Shown: in pieces, positions 7,863-15,635 of the stretch
How positions within the stretch are numbered: position 1 is the stretch's first letter
Layout of the letters: each line of letters begins with the position of its first letter
Assembly: GCF_006337125.1 (NCBI RefSeq)
Contig: NZ_CP040887.1
Span: 3,348,001 to 3,412,000, forward strand
Reading direction: 5' to 3'
Length of the DNA: 64,000 bases
Origin: Serinicoccus chungangensis
GTDB lineage: Bacteria; Actinomycetota; Actinomycetes; Actinomycetales; Dermatophilaceae
The notes under the pieces: model-generated
Databases searched by the model: none
Told to the model about the DNA's origin: nothing
The model's input: the letters and a program-made list of their open reading frames with translations, nothing else
Position numbers and translations under genes: made by a program

Positions 7863-9014
7863 ATGGACCCGCACCAGGACACCGGAGCGGCAGCCGCCGT
7901 CCGCCGGTATGCCGTCCGCTTCGACTCCGACGTCGTCGCCGGCCCGGGCGTGGGGTCCGGGCTCGGGGCGTGGCTGCTGCTCGCGCTCGTCGCCGACCAG
8001 GCGGAGCCGGCCGACCGCCGGCTCCTCGAGGAGCAGCTCGGGCTCCCCGCCGGGGAGGCGAGGGCGGTGCTCGCGGCCCTCCTCGCCGACCCGCACCCGG
8101 CCGTGTCGCCGGCGGTGGCGCGGTGGGCCGACCCGTCGAGGCTCACCGCGGAGCTCGCCGGGTGGGCGGTGCCGGACGCGGTGGAGGACGGCCCGCTGCC
8201 CGACCAGGCCGGCGCCGACCGGTGGGCGGCCGAGCGCACCGGGGGTCTCATCGAGACCTTCCCGCTGGAGATCACCGAGCTGACCCGGCTCGTGCTGGCC
8301 TCCGCGCTGGCCACCCGGATCTCCTGGCGCACCCCGCTCGAGCAGCTCGACGACGGCGGCCTGGGCACCGACGCGACCACGGCGCGTCACCTGGTGCTCG
8401 AGACCCGGGCGGCCGGGCCGGTCGGGGTGGTCGCCCCGACGACGACCTCCGGGCTGGCCGTGGTCAGCGTCGTCGCGGACCCCGCGGTCCCCCGGGAGCA
8501 GGTCGTCGACGCGGCGCACGAGGTCGCGGCCGGCCTGGCCTCGCCCCGGCTGCCGCGGGCCGTCGAGGTGGTCGAGGACGGCCACGCCTGGACGGTGAGC
8601 GAGCACCGGGAGGTCCGCGCGGCCTTCCAGGACGTCGTCGAGGAGTGGACCGGGTGGGTGCCGGCCTGGCGGCTGGTCTCGCAGCACGACCTCGCCGACG
8701 CCCCGGGCTTCGCCACCGCACTGGGCTCCCTGGCGCGCTACGTCCGGCCCGAGGAGCGCCCGGCCGACACCGAGGCCCGCCAGGCCGCGGTCGCCGCCTA
8801 CTCCGCCACAGGCTTCGAGGCGGCCGCCGTCACCGCCATGGGGGTGCGGGCGACCGGGATGCCGCACGAGCAGGAGGTGCTCGTCCGCCGCATCCACCTG
8901 CGGCTGGACCGCCCGCACGCGGTCGTGGCGGTGGCCCTGGACACCGGGCAGGGCGGGGCGGCCTGGCACGGCCTACCCGTCTTCACCGCCTGGGTGGACC
9001 CCGCCGCCGGGTGA
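7863..9014 (+). CDS. divergent serpin-like protein
   Basis: The 383-residue length is normal for a serpin. Several weak serpin landmarks occur in order: an N-terminal GSGLGAWLLLALVADQA helix, TGGLIETFPLEI followed by LTRLVLASALATRISW (the region of the family LVLxNAIYFKxxW), a possible reactive-loop hinge GFEAAAVTAMGVRA near residue 320, and a C-terminal GLPVFTAWVDPA strand. No signal peptide is visible, so it would act inside the cell. The function, protease inhibition or otherwise, cannot be inferred. The ATG at 7863 shares an 82-bp region with the divergent glutaminase gene. Confidence 0.5.
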   Translation: MDPHQDTGAAAAVRRYAVRFDSDVVAGPGVGSGLGAWLLLALVADQAEPADRRLLEEQLGLPAGEARAVLAALLADPHPAVSPAVARWADPSRLTAELAGWAVPDAVEDGPLPDQAGADRWAAERTGGLIETFPLEITELTRLVLASALATRISWRTPLEQLDDGGLGTDATTARHLVLETRAAGPVGVVAPTTTSGLAVVSVVADPAVPREQVVDAAHEVAAGLASPRLPRAVEVVEDGHAWTVSEHREVRAAFQDVVEEWTGWVPAWRLVSQHDLADAPGFATALGSLARYVRPEERPADTEARQAAVAAYSATGFEAAAVTAMGVRATGMPHEQEVLVRRIHLRLDRPHAVVAVALDTGQGGAAWHGLPVFTAWVDPAAG

Positions 9015-9021
9015 CCTGGGG

Positions 9022-10524
9022 CTACATGCTGCCCAGGTGCCCCGCGAGCTGCTCGTGGCGGGCGCGGCTGGCGGCGTTGAGCCCGTGGATCTCCACCGTG
9101 GTGCCGTGGGCGGCGTACCGACGCTCGATCGCGTCCAGCGCGGCGACCGTCGAGGCGTCCCAGATGTGCGACTCGCTCATGTCGATGACGACCGTCTGCG
9201 GGTCGCCGGCGTAGTCGAACTGGTGCACCAGGTCGTTGCTGGAGGCGAAGAAGAGCTCGCCGACCACGCGGTAGCGCGCCACCCCGGGGTCGCCGCCCTC
9301 GACCCGCACCACCTGGGTGAAGTGCGCGACCCGGCGGGCGAAGACGACCATGGCGGTGAGGACGCCGACGACGACGCCGATCGCGAGGTTGTGGGTGGCG
9401 ATGGTCGTGACGACGGTGGCGAGCATGACGAGGTTCTCGCTCTTGGGCATCCGCCGCAGGGTCGCCGGGGCGATGGAGTGCCAGTCGAAGGTCGCGACCG
9501 AGACCATGATCATCACCGCCACGAGGGCGGCCATGGGGATCCGGGCGACGACGTCGCCGAGGGCCACGACGAGGACCAGCAGGAAGACCCCGGCGAGGAA
9601 GGTCGAGATGCGGGTCCGGGCGCCGGAGACCCGGACGTTGACCATCGTCTGGCCGATCATCGCGCAGCCGCCCATGCCGCCGAAGGCCCCGGTGACGAGG
9701 TTGGCGACCCCCTGGCCCCAGCCCTCCCGCGTCTTGTCCGAGCCGGTCTCGGTGATGTCGTCGACGAGCTTGGCGGTCATGAGCGACTCCATGAGCCCGA
9801 CCAGGGCCATCGCCAGGGCGAAGGGGCCGATGATCTGCAGCGTCTCCCACGTCAGCGGCACGTCGGGGACGAAGAGCGAGGGCAGGCTGTCGGGCAGCTG
9901 GCCCTCGTCACCGACGTCCGGCAGCCGCCAGCCGGCGAGCAGCGCCATCCCGGTGATGAGCACGATGGCGACCAGCGGCGCGGGCACGGCCGTCGTCGCC
10001 CGCGGCAGCAGCACCATGACGGCGATCCCCAGCACGACCACCGGGTAGACCAGCCACGGGACACCGACGAGGTGGGGGATCTGCGCCAGGAAGATGAGGA
10101 TGGCCAGGGCGTTGACGAAGCCGACCATGACCATGCGCGGGATGAAGCGCATGAGCCGGGCGACGCCCGCCACCGACAGCACGATCTGCAGCAGGCCGGC
10201 GAGCAGCACCGTCGCGATGAGGTAGTCGATGCCGTGCTGCGCCATCACCGGCGCGATGACCAGGGCGATCGCCCCGGTCGCCGCCGAGATCATCGCGCGG
10301 CGACCGCCGACGACCGCGATGGTCACCGCCATGGTGAAGGACGCGAACAGCCCGACCCGGGGGTCGACGCCGGCGATGACCGAGAAGGAGATGGCCTCGG
10401 GGATGAGGGCCAGGGCGACGACGAGACCGGCGAGGATCTCGGTGCGCAGGCGCGCCGGCGAGCGCAGCGCGGCGCGGACCGAGTGCGGGTCGGGGGTGCT
10501 GGTGGGCGCGGAGGCAGGCAGCAT
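9022..10524 (-). CDS. SulP family inorganic anion transporter with STAS domain
   Basis: The protein has 500 residues. About 12 hydrophobic segments (roughly residues 25-385) form the SulP/SLC26 permease. Signatures are ALALIPEAISFSVIAGVDPR, the GATGAIALVIAP-like segment, and GGMGGCAMIGQTMVNVRVSG. The last 110 residues are a cytoplasmic STAS domain (VVIDMSESHIWDASTVAALD). Family members carry sulfate, bicarbonate or dicarboxylates; the sequence does not say which. No sulfate-assimilation or carbonic-anhydrase gene is next to it. The ATG at 10524 has only a weak, distant GAGGAC upstream. Confidence 0.9.
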   Translation of the reverse strand: MLPASAPTSTPDPHSVRAALRSPARLRTEILAGLVVALALIPEAISFSVIAGVDPRVGLFASFTMAVTIAVVGGRRAMISAATGAIALVIAPVMAQHGIDYLIATVLLAGLLQIVLSVAGVARLMRFIPRMVMVGFVNALAILIFLAQIPHLVGVPWLVYPVVVLGIAVMVLLPRATTAVPAPLVAIVLITGMALLAGWRLPDVGDEGQLPDSLPSLFVPDVPLTWETLQIIGPFALAMALVGLMESLMTAKLVDDITETGSDKTREGWGQGVANLVTGAFGGMGGCAMIGQTMVNVRVSGARTRISTFLAGVFLLVLVVALGDVVARIPMAALVAVMIMVSVATFDWHSIAPATLRRMPKSENLVMLATVVTTIATHNLAIGVVVGVLTAMVVFARRVAHFTQVVRVEGGDPGVARYRVVGELFFASSNDLVHQFDYAGDPQTVVIDMSESHIWDASTVAALDAIERRYAAHGTTVEIHGLNAASRARHEQLAGHLGSM

Positions 10525-10686
10525 GGACAGGGCGAGTCCTCGCAGGATCGTCGGTGGTGTCAGGAGGTATGCCGCTGCACGGGTCCGGAGGCGGACGCAC
10601 GGTGCGCGATTGGACCAGTCTACCGGCGGCCGTTCACGCCCCCGACCAGCCCGTTCCCCCCGAGGTGCCCGCTGCCGGCGGTCGCG

Positions 10687-11154
10687 TCAGGCCTGCGCGG
10701 CCAGCTCGGCGAGGCGGTCGAGGGAGGCACGCAGCATGTCGGCGCTCGTGCTGCGGGCGCGGGCCGTCCGGGACTCGTCGGTGAGCCCGGTCCAGTCGTA
10801 GGTGTGGGTGACCCGGCAGCGGTCCTCGTCCAGCGGCTCCACCTCCCAGACCCACTCGTGCCCGGCCGGGTCCTGGCCCTCGCTCGCGGGGCGCCAGGCG
10901 ATGCGGCGCCCCTCCTCGAAGGCGACGACATGGTTGTCGCGCACCTTGTCGTTCGTCGTGCGCATCGAGAAGACGTCGCCGACGGCCCGGACCCGGTCGC
11001 CGCGGACGATCTCGGCCAGGTTGTCGTTGCCGTCCCACTCGGGCTGGCGGGCGGGGTCGGCGATCAGCTCGAAGACCACGTCCGCGGGCGCGTCGATCTC
11101 ACGGGTGGCGCTGACGACGCGCTGCTCGGCGTGGTCGGTCTCCTCGGTGCTCAT
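10687..11154 (-). CDS. SRPBCC family protein
   Basis: This 155-residue helix-grip (START/Bet v1-like) protein contains ATREIDAPADVVFELIADPA and PEWDGNDNLAEI at the N-terminus, a central strand set, and HTYDWTGLTD near the end, all typical of polyketide-cyclase/dehydrase-like SRPBCC proteins. These bind hydrophobic ligands, and many have no known reaction. The ATG at 11154 is used; longer starts add residues atypical for the family. It is divergent from the hydrolase gene, with a 108-bp shared upstream region. Confidence 0.75.
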   Translation of the reverse strand: MSTEETDHAEQRVVSATREIDAPADVVFELIADPARQPEWDGNDNLAEIVRGDRVRAVGDVFSMRTTNDKVRDNHVVAFEEGRRIAWRPASEGQDPAGHEWVWEVEPLDEDRCRVTHTYDWTGLTDESRTARARSTSADMLRASLDRLAELAAQA

Positions 11155-11262
11155 GGGGCCAGTCAACCGTGCCGGGCTCGTCGCGTCGAGGGCGATGAGT
11201 CCGTCGGGTCCGCGGTGTCTCACCGTGCAGGGGCACGACCACCCACCGGACAGGATGGACCC

Positions 11263-12140
11263 ATGACCGCAGGAGCCCGCACCACCGTCACCCGCACCGT
11301 GGGTGAGGGCGAGGACCTCATCACCTACGACGTGCACGGGGAGCTGTCGGACGCCTCGTCCGACCGACGGTGCTGCTGGCCTTCGCCTCCCCCATGGACG
11401 CCGCCGGGTTCGCGGCGCTGGCCGAGCTGGTCGACGACCGGCCGGTGGTCACCCTCGACCCGCGAGGCGCCGGCCGCAACCCCACCGGCACCAGCCCGCT
11501 CACCCCGGAGCAGCACGCCCAGGACCTGCACCAGGTGGTCGCGGCGCTCGGGGGCGGCCCCGTCGACGTCCTCGCCTCCAGCGGAGGTGCCGTCAACGCG
11601 CTGGCGCACGCCGCCGCATACCCGGACGACGTGCGCCGGGTGGTCGCGCACGAGCCACCGCTGGTCGCCTTCGTGCCGGACCGTGAGGTGGTCCTCGCCG
11701 CGTGCGAGGACGTCGTGCTGGCCTACGAGCAGCACGGGCACGCCGCGGCGATGGCGCGGTTCATCGCGCTGGTCATGGCCGACGGCGAGCTGGACGAGGC
11801 CTACCTGCGGCGGCCGGCGCCGGACCCGGCCGCCTTCGGGATGCCCCCGGGCGACGACGGCACGCGCGACGACCCGCTGCTGCGCAACCTGCGCTCGTGC
11901 ACCGGCTACGAGCCGGACCTCGAGCGCCTGCGCGACCTGGGCGACCGGGTGGTGCTGGCCGTGGGCGAGGACTCCGGTGAGACCCTCGCCGCGCGGGCCG
12001 CGCGCTCCGTGGCCCGGGCGCTGGGTGGCGAGGCGGTGGTCGTGCCCGGCGACCACGGCGGCTTCATGGGCGAGGTCGACGGTCGTCCGGCCGGCAGACC
12101 CGCCGAGTTCGCCGCCGCGCTGCGGGAGCTCCTCGGCTGA
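11263..12140 (+). CDS. alpha/beta hydrolase, apparently split by a frameshift near 11350-11375
   Basis: From the ATG at 11263 the frame encodes about 30 residues ending LITYDVHGELSD, which fits the usual N-terminus of this hydrolase family. It then runs into a poor frame. The rest of the protein (from PTVLLAFASPMDAAGF onward, through VVTLDPRGAGRNPTG and DVLASSGGAVNALAHAAAYP with the nucleophile motif A-S-S-G-G, to a C-terminal GDHGGFM histidine) lies in another frame that is open from 11370 to 12140. Both parts use almost only G/C-ending codons, which supports coding. Either a sequencing error or a real inactivating mutation joins them. A GTG at 11370 could start a truncated protein but has no ribosome site. 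Confidence 0.7.
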
Positions 12141-12146
12141 CCACCC

Positions 12147-12212
12147 TGGTGCAGGAACGGTGCGGCACATCTGTCGTCAGGGCGACGGACGTGCCGCACC
12201 GTTTCTGCACCA
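12147..12212. terminator. large imperfect inverted repeat between convergent genes
   Basis: Arms of about 30 bp (12147-12176 and 12183-12212) pair with only about three mismatches around a 6-nt loop. The core includes GTGCCGCACCGTT. The structure fills the gap between two convergent genes and is much longer than needed for a simple terminator. It could be a bidirectional terminator or a REP/MITE-like dispersed palindrome. Confidence 0.65.
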
Positions 12213-12221
12213 CCATCGAGG

Positions 12222-12683
12222 TCACCCCTCGAGGACCGCCTTCATCCGCTCCAGCGTGGTCCGCATGCCCTGCTCGTTGGTGCGGCCGCGGGCGCGGCCG
12301 AGCACGGCCCAGTAGAGCCGCAGCGGCAGGATCGGCTCGAGCCGGAAGTACTCCGTGACCTCGGTGCCCTCCCCCGACGGCCGGAGCCGGTAGCCCCAGT
12401 TGTTGACCACGACCTTCTTGGTCCCGACGGAGAACTCGAAGAGCCGCTCCGGCTCGCACCGGGTGACCCGGCACGCCGACCAGTAGGTCGGCCCGACCCC
12501 GTTGCGCACCACCTTGCCGGCGAAGGTCGCGCCCACCTCGGGGCCGGTCGACCCGCCGGTCCAGCGGCCGGCCACCGTCTCCGGGCTGAACTCCCCGATC
12601 CGGGTCACGTCGCTCACGAGCGCCCACACCCGCTCCGGTGGAGCGTCCACGTGCAGCGTCACCTCGCCACCCAGCTCTGCCAC
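12222..12683 (-). CDS. SRPBCC family protein (polyketide cyclase-like)
   Basis: The 153-residue helix-grip protein starts LGGEVTLHVDAPPERVWALV and continues with VTRIGEFSPETV and RWTGG, then ACRVTRCEPERLFEF, the usual strand order of polyketide-cyclase/dehydrase-like proteins. The C-terminus is a long amphipathic helix ending ERMKAVLEG. The GTG start at 12683 has a clear GGAGGAGG 5 nt upstream. No pathway context is seen. It is convergent with the frameshifted hydrolase across the large palindrome. Confidence 0.75.
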   Translation of the reverse strand: MAELGGEVTLHVDAPPERVWALVSDVTRIGEFSPETVAGRWTGGSTGPEVGATFAGKVVRNGVGPTYWSACRVTRCEPERLFEFSVGTKKVVVNNWGYRLRPSGEGTEVTEYFRLEPILPLRLYWAVLGRARGRTNEQGMRTTLERMKAVLEG

Positions 12684-12803
12684 GGTGTCCTCCTCCTGCG
12701 ACCGGCGGACCACGACCGTCGGTCGCGTCCGGCACCCACCCTAGGCGCGCGGGCGCGCCCGGCCCCCCGGGCGGCCCGGGCGGCCGGGCGCGACCCCGGC
12801 CCG

Positions 12804-13703
12804 CTACCCCGGGGGGCGACGCCCGGAGACCCCCATCGTCAGGGCGTTGGCGGCGACGACCAGCGCCATGCCGACCCACTCGTGCAGCGCGAGCAGCTGA
12901 CCGAGCAGCACCAGGCCCACCAGCGCCGCGAGCACCGGGTGGGCGCTCATCGCCACCCCGAAGACCGCCGCGGGCACCCGGCGCAGCACCAGCAGGTCGA
13001 GGGTGTAGGGCACCACCGTCGACAGCACGCCGGCGACGACCGCGAAGCCGAACGCGGCGGGGGTGAACCGGTCGGTGAGGGCCAGCCAGACGAGCACCGG
13101 GAGGTATGCCGTCGCCGACACCGCGGTCGCGAGCGCCGTGCCCTGCACCCCGGGCAGCGCGGCACCGACCGAGCGGTTGGCCAGGATGTAGCCGCCCCAG
13201 CAGGCCGCCGCGGCCAGCCCGAACGCCACGCCGAGGTAGTCGCTGCTCGGCCCCGGCAGCACGAGGACGTAGACCCCGACGCCGGCGACCACCGCCAGCG
13301 CCAGGTCGCGCACCGACCGCGACCCGAGGAGGCCCACCGCCAGCGGCCCGAGGAACTCCAGGGTGACCGCCAGCCCCAGCCCGATGCGCTCCACCGCCGC
13401 GTAGAGCCCGAGGTTCATCCCCGCGAACATCGCCGCCAGCCACACGACGCGCGCCCACTGGCCGCGGGTCAGGCGGCGGACGTCCGGGCGGGTGAGCGGC
13501 AGCAGCACCGCGGAGGCCACGAGCTGGCGGACCGCGACCACGCCGGCGGGGCCGATCGCCCCGAAGGCGTGGCTGCCCCACGCGGCGCCCACCTGCGTGC
13601 TCGTGGCCGCGGTGAGCATGAGCACCACGTCACGCGGGCTGGTGCGGCGGGGAGCGGCGGCGTCTGCGGTCCGCGCACGGACGGTGGTCTGGCTCATCGA
13701 CAT
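12804..13703 (-). CDS. EamA (DMT superfamily) transporter
   Basis: The 299-residue membrane protein has ten hydrophobic segments in two EamA repeats; GLAVTLEFLGPLAVGLLGS closes the first and VPYTLDLLVLRRVPAAVFGV marks the second. This matches the RhtA/YdcZ-like exporter branch of the drug/metabolite superfamily, which mostly exports amino acids or metabolites. It is divergent from a LysR regulator across 69 bp containing a TGCAC palindrome, so that regulator probably controls it. Two ATGs (13703 and 13697) are possible; the first is chosen without a strong ribosome site. Confidence 0.85.
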   Translation of the reverse strand: MSMSQTTVRARTADAAAPRRTSPRDVVLMLTAATSTQVGAAWGSHAFGAIGPAGVVAVRQLVASAVLLPLTRPDVRRLTRGQWARVVWLAAMFAGMNLGLYAAVERIGLGLAVTLEFLGPLAVGLLGSRSVRDLALAVVAGVGVYVLVLPGPSSDYLGVAFGLAAAACWGGYILANRSVGAALPGVQGTALATAVSATAYLPVLVWLALTDRFTPAAFGFAVVAGVLSTVVPYTLDLLVLRRVPAAVFGVAMSAHPVLAALVGLVLLGQLLALHEWVGMALVVAANALTMGVSGRRPPG

Positions 13704-13740
13704 ACCGCCGAGTCTGGGCGGCGGCAAGGCATACGAAAAA

Positions 13741-13753
13741 TGCACGGCGTGCA
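13741..13753. promoter_or_regulatory. TGCAC-N3-GTGCA palindrome, candidate LysR operator
   Basis: A perfect 13-bp palindrome lies between the divergent exporter and LysR genes. To its right, TACACT at about 13760 sits only a few bases upstream of the LysR ATG at 13773. The LysR message may therefore be leaderless, with the operator overlapping its promoter. Confidence 0.55.
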
Positions 13754-13772
13754 CGCTGCATACACTGGCCGT

Positions 13773-14636
13773 ATGACTCAGCCCGAGGTCTCCCTGCGCG
13801 ACCTGCGCTCCTTCCTCGCCGTCGTCGAGGAGGGCACCTTCACCGACGCCGCCATCGCGCTGGGCACCACCCAGGCGTCGGTCTCCCGGCACGTCGGCGC
13901 CCTCGAGCGCACGCTGGGGGTGCGGCTGCTCCAGCGCGGCGGCCGCGTGGTCACCGTGACCACCGCCGGGCGCCGCGTGCTCCGGCACGCACGGGCCAGC
14001 GTCGAGGAGGCGCGGGCCGTGGTCCGGGCCGCGCACGACGAGGGGCGTGAGGTGCGGGTGGGGTATGCCTGGGCGGCGCTCGGCGCGCACACCGCCACCG
14101 TGCAGCGCGAGTGGGCGCGACGGCACCCCGGCTCGGAGCTGACCTTCGTCAACACGACGACGCGGTTCGCCGGGCTCAACGAGGGCACGGTCGACCTGGC
14201 CGTGGTCCGCCGCGACCCGGGGGTCTCCCAGATCGCCACCGCCGTGCTGGGCCGCGAGTCGAGGATGGCGGCGCTGCCCGCCGAGCACGAGCTGGCAGGG
14301 CGCCGCGTCCTGCGGATGGACGACTTCGCCGACCGCACGGTCGCGCTGGACACGGCCACCGGCACGACCACGACCGACCTGTGGTCCCCGGACCGGGCCC
14401 CCGGGTCGTGGCGCGAGGTACGCGGCACCGACGAGTGGCTGACCGTCATCGCCGCCGGCCGCGCGGTCGGGCTGACCTCGCAGGCGACGGCGGCGCAGTA
14501 CTCCCGGCGCGGTGTCGTCTTCCGCCCGGTCCGCGACGCCCCGCCCGTCGAGGTCCTCCTCCTCTGGTGGCGCGAGGACCCGCCGAGCGTGCTGGAGGAG
14601 CTGCTCGCCCTGGTGCGGAAGGCCTACGCGGGCTGA
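13773..14636 (+). CDS. LysR family transcriptional regulator (partner of the EamA exporter)
   Basis: The 287-residue regulator has an N-terminal winged helix-turn-helix: LRDLRSFLAVVEEGTFTDAA, then TTQASVSRHVGALERTLGVR. A substrate-binding domain follows. There is essentially no room for a leader between a plausible -10 box (TACACT) and the ATG, and no Shine-Dalgarno, consistent with leaderless translation, which is common in actinobacteria. The divergent exporter is the likely target. The stop overlaps the convergent LysR gene by 13 bp. Confidence 0.85.
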   Translation: MTQPEVSLRDLRSFLAVVEEGTFTDAAIALGTTQASVSRHVGALERTLGVRLLQRGGRVVTVTTAGRRVLRHARASVEEARAVVRAAHDEGREVRVGYAWAALGAHTATVQREWARRHPGSELTFVNTTTRFAGLNEGTVDLAVVRRDPGVSQIATAVLGRESRMAALPAEHELAGRRVLRMDDFADRTVALDTATGTTTTDLWSPDRAPGSWREVRGTDEWLTVIAAGRAVGLTSQATAAQYSRRGVVFRPVRDAPPVEVLLLWWREDPPSVLEELLALVRKAYAG

Positions 14637-15562
14637 GCGGCGGCCGGGCCCGCGCCGGACCGGCGCCGGGGAGCGGCCACATCCTCCAGCGCCCGGAGCG
14701 CGGCGGCGACCGAGGGGTGGTCGGCACTGCCCCGTCGGATGCCGGTGCGCAGGTGCCGGGCCGGGGCGGGGTCGCCGTGCAGCGGGACCCGCACGACCGG
14801 GTAGGCCGCGGGCACGTGCGCGAGGCGCGGCACCAGGGCGATGCCCAGGCCGGCACCGACGAGGGCCGCGCCGGTGTCCCACTCGGCGGCGTAGTGCGCG
14901 ACCGACGGCGTGAAGCCGGCGCCGGTGCAGGCCGTCTGGAGCAGCTCGTGGTAGGGCCGGCCGGGCCGGTCCATGATCCAGCGCTCGGCCGCCAGGTCCC
15001 GCAGGGCGACCGACTCCTGACCCGCCAGCGGGTGGCCCTCCGGGACGAGCAGGTCGATCGGGTCGTCGAGCAGGTGGCGCTGCTCGAAGCGCGGGTCGGT
15101 GCTGGCCGGGAGGGTGGAGACGGCGACGACGACCGCCACGTCCGCGCGCCCGGTCAGCAGGAGCTCGAAGCACTCCTCCGGGTCGGCCTCGACGATCTGC
15201 ACCTCGCTGCCGAGCTCGGCGCGCACCCGGGCGGCCACCGGGGGCAGCAGCGCGGAGGCCGCGGTGGAGAAGCCGGCCAGCCGCAGCACCCCACCACCGG
15301 TCTTCGCCACCCGCGCCACCTCGGCGCGGATCTCCTCCCACCGGCGGACCAGGTCGTCGGTGCGGTCCAGCAGCACCTGCGCCGCCGGGGTGAGCCGGAC
15401 GCCGCGGCCGTCGTGCACGAGCAGCTCCACCCCGAGCTCGCGGCCCAGCGTCCGCAGCTGCTGGGAGACCGCGGAGGGGGTGTAGCTGAGCGCCTCGGCG
15501 GCGCCCGTGACGGTGCCGCGCTGCGCCACCATCCGCAGCACCTGCAGGCGGCGGTCGATCAT
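14624..15562 (-). CDS. LysR family regulator facing the demethylation operon
   Basis: The 312-residue LysR protein starts MIDRRLQVLRMVAQRGTVTG with ALSYTPSAVSQQLRTLGREL as the recognition helix region, followed by a type 2 periplasmic-binding-like effector domain (RLAGFSTAASALLPPVAARV and later DIAVVVAVS-like strands). It is transcribed divergently from the old-yellow-enzyme/Rieske operon across a 73-bp gap with a GTGCAC inverted repeat. That makes it the probable activator, responding to a pathway substrate; this is inference from position. The ATG at 15562 gives a standard LysR N-terminus. Confidence 0.85.
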   Translation of the reverse strand: MIDRRLQVLRMVAQRGTVTGAAEALSYTPSAVSQQLRTLGRELGVELLVHDGRGVRLTPAAQVLLDRTDDLVRRWEEIRAEVARVAKTGGGVLRLAGFSTAASALLPPVAARVRAELGSEVQIVEADPEECFELLLTGRADVAVVVAVSTLPASTDPRFEQRHLLDDPIDLLVPEGHPLAGQESVALRDLAAERWIMDRPGRPYHELLQTACTGAGFTPSVAHYAAEWDTGAALVGAGLGIALVPRLAHVPAAYPVVRVPLHGDPAPARHLRTGIRRGSADHPSVAAALRALEDVAAPRRRSGAGPAAAQPA

Positions 15563-15571
15563 GCAGCCAGT

Positions 15572-15589
15572 GTGCACGACACCGTGCAC
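15572..15589. promoter_or_regulatory. GTGCAC-N6-GTGCAC repeat, candidate LysR operator
   Basis: Two self-complementary GTGCAC half-sites, 6 nt apart, lie between the divergent LysR gene and the demethylase gene. The core is the same as in the palindrome at 13741, as expected if the two paralogous regulators read related sites. The position is consistent with control of both promoters. Confidence 0.5.
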
Positions 15590-15635
15590 TTTCCGGCGCT
15601 GGTGCGACGCCGCGGTCGCCCCGCAGACTCGCGGT

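Noticed and set aside
5942..9214. A 1090-codon open frame on the plus strand over the glutaminase and serpin-like genes
   Set aside because: It is an antisense shadow with His/Arg/Gly-rich nonsense sequence.
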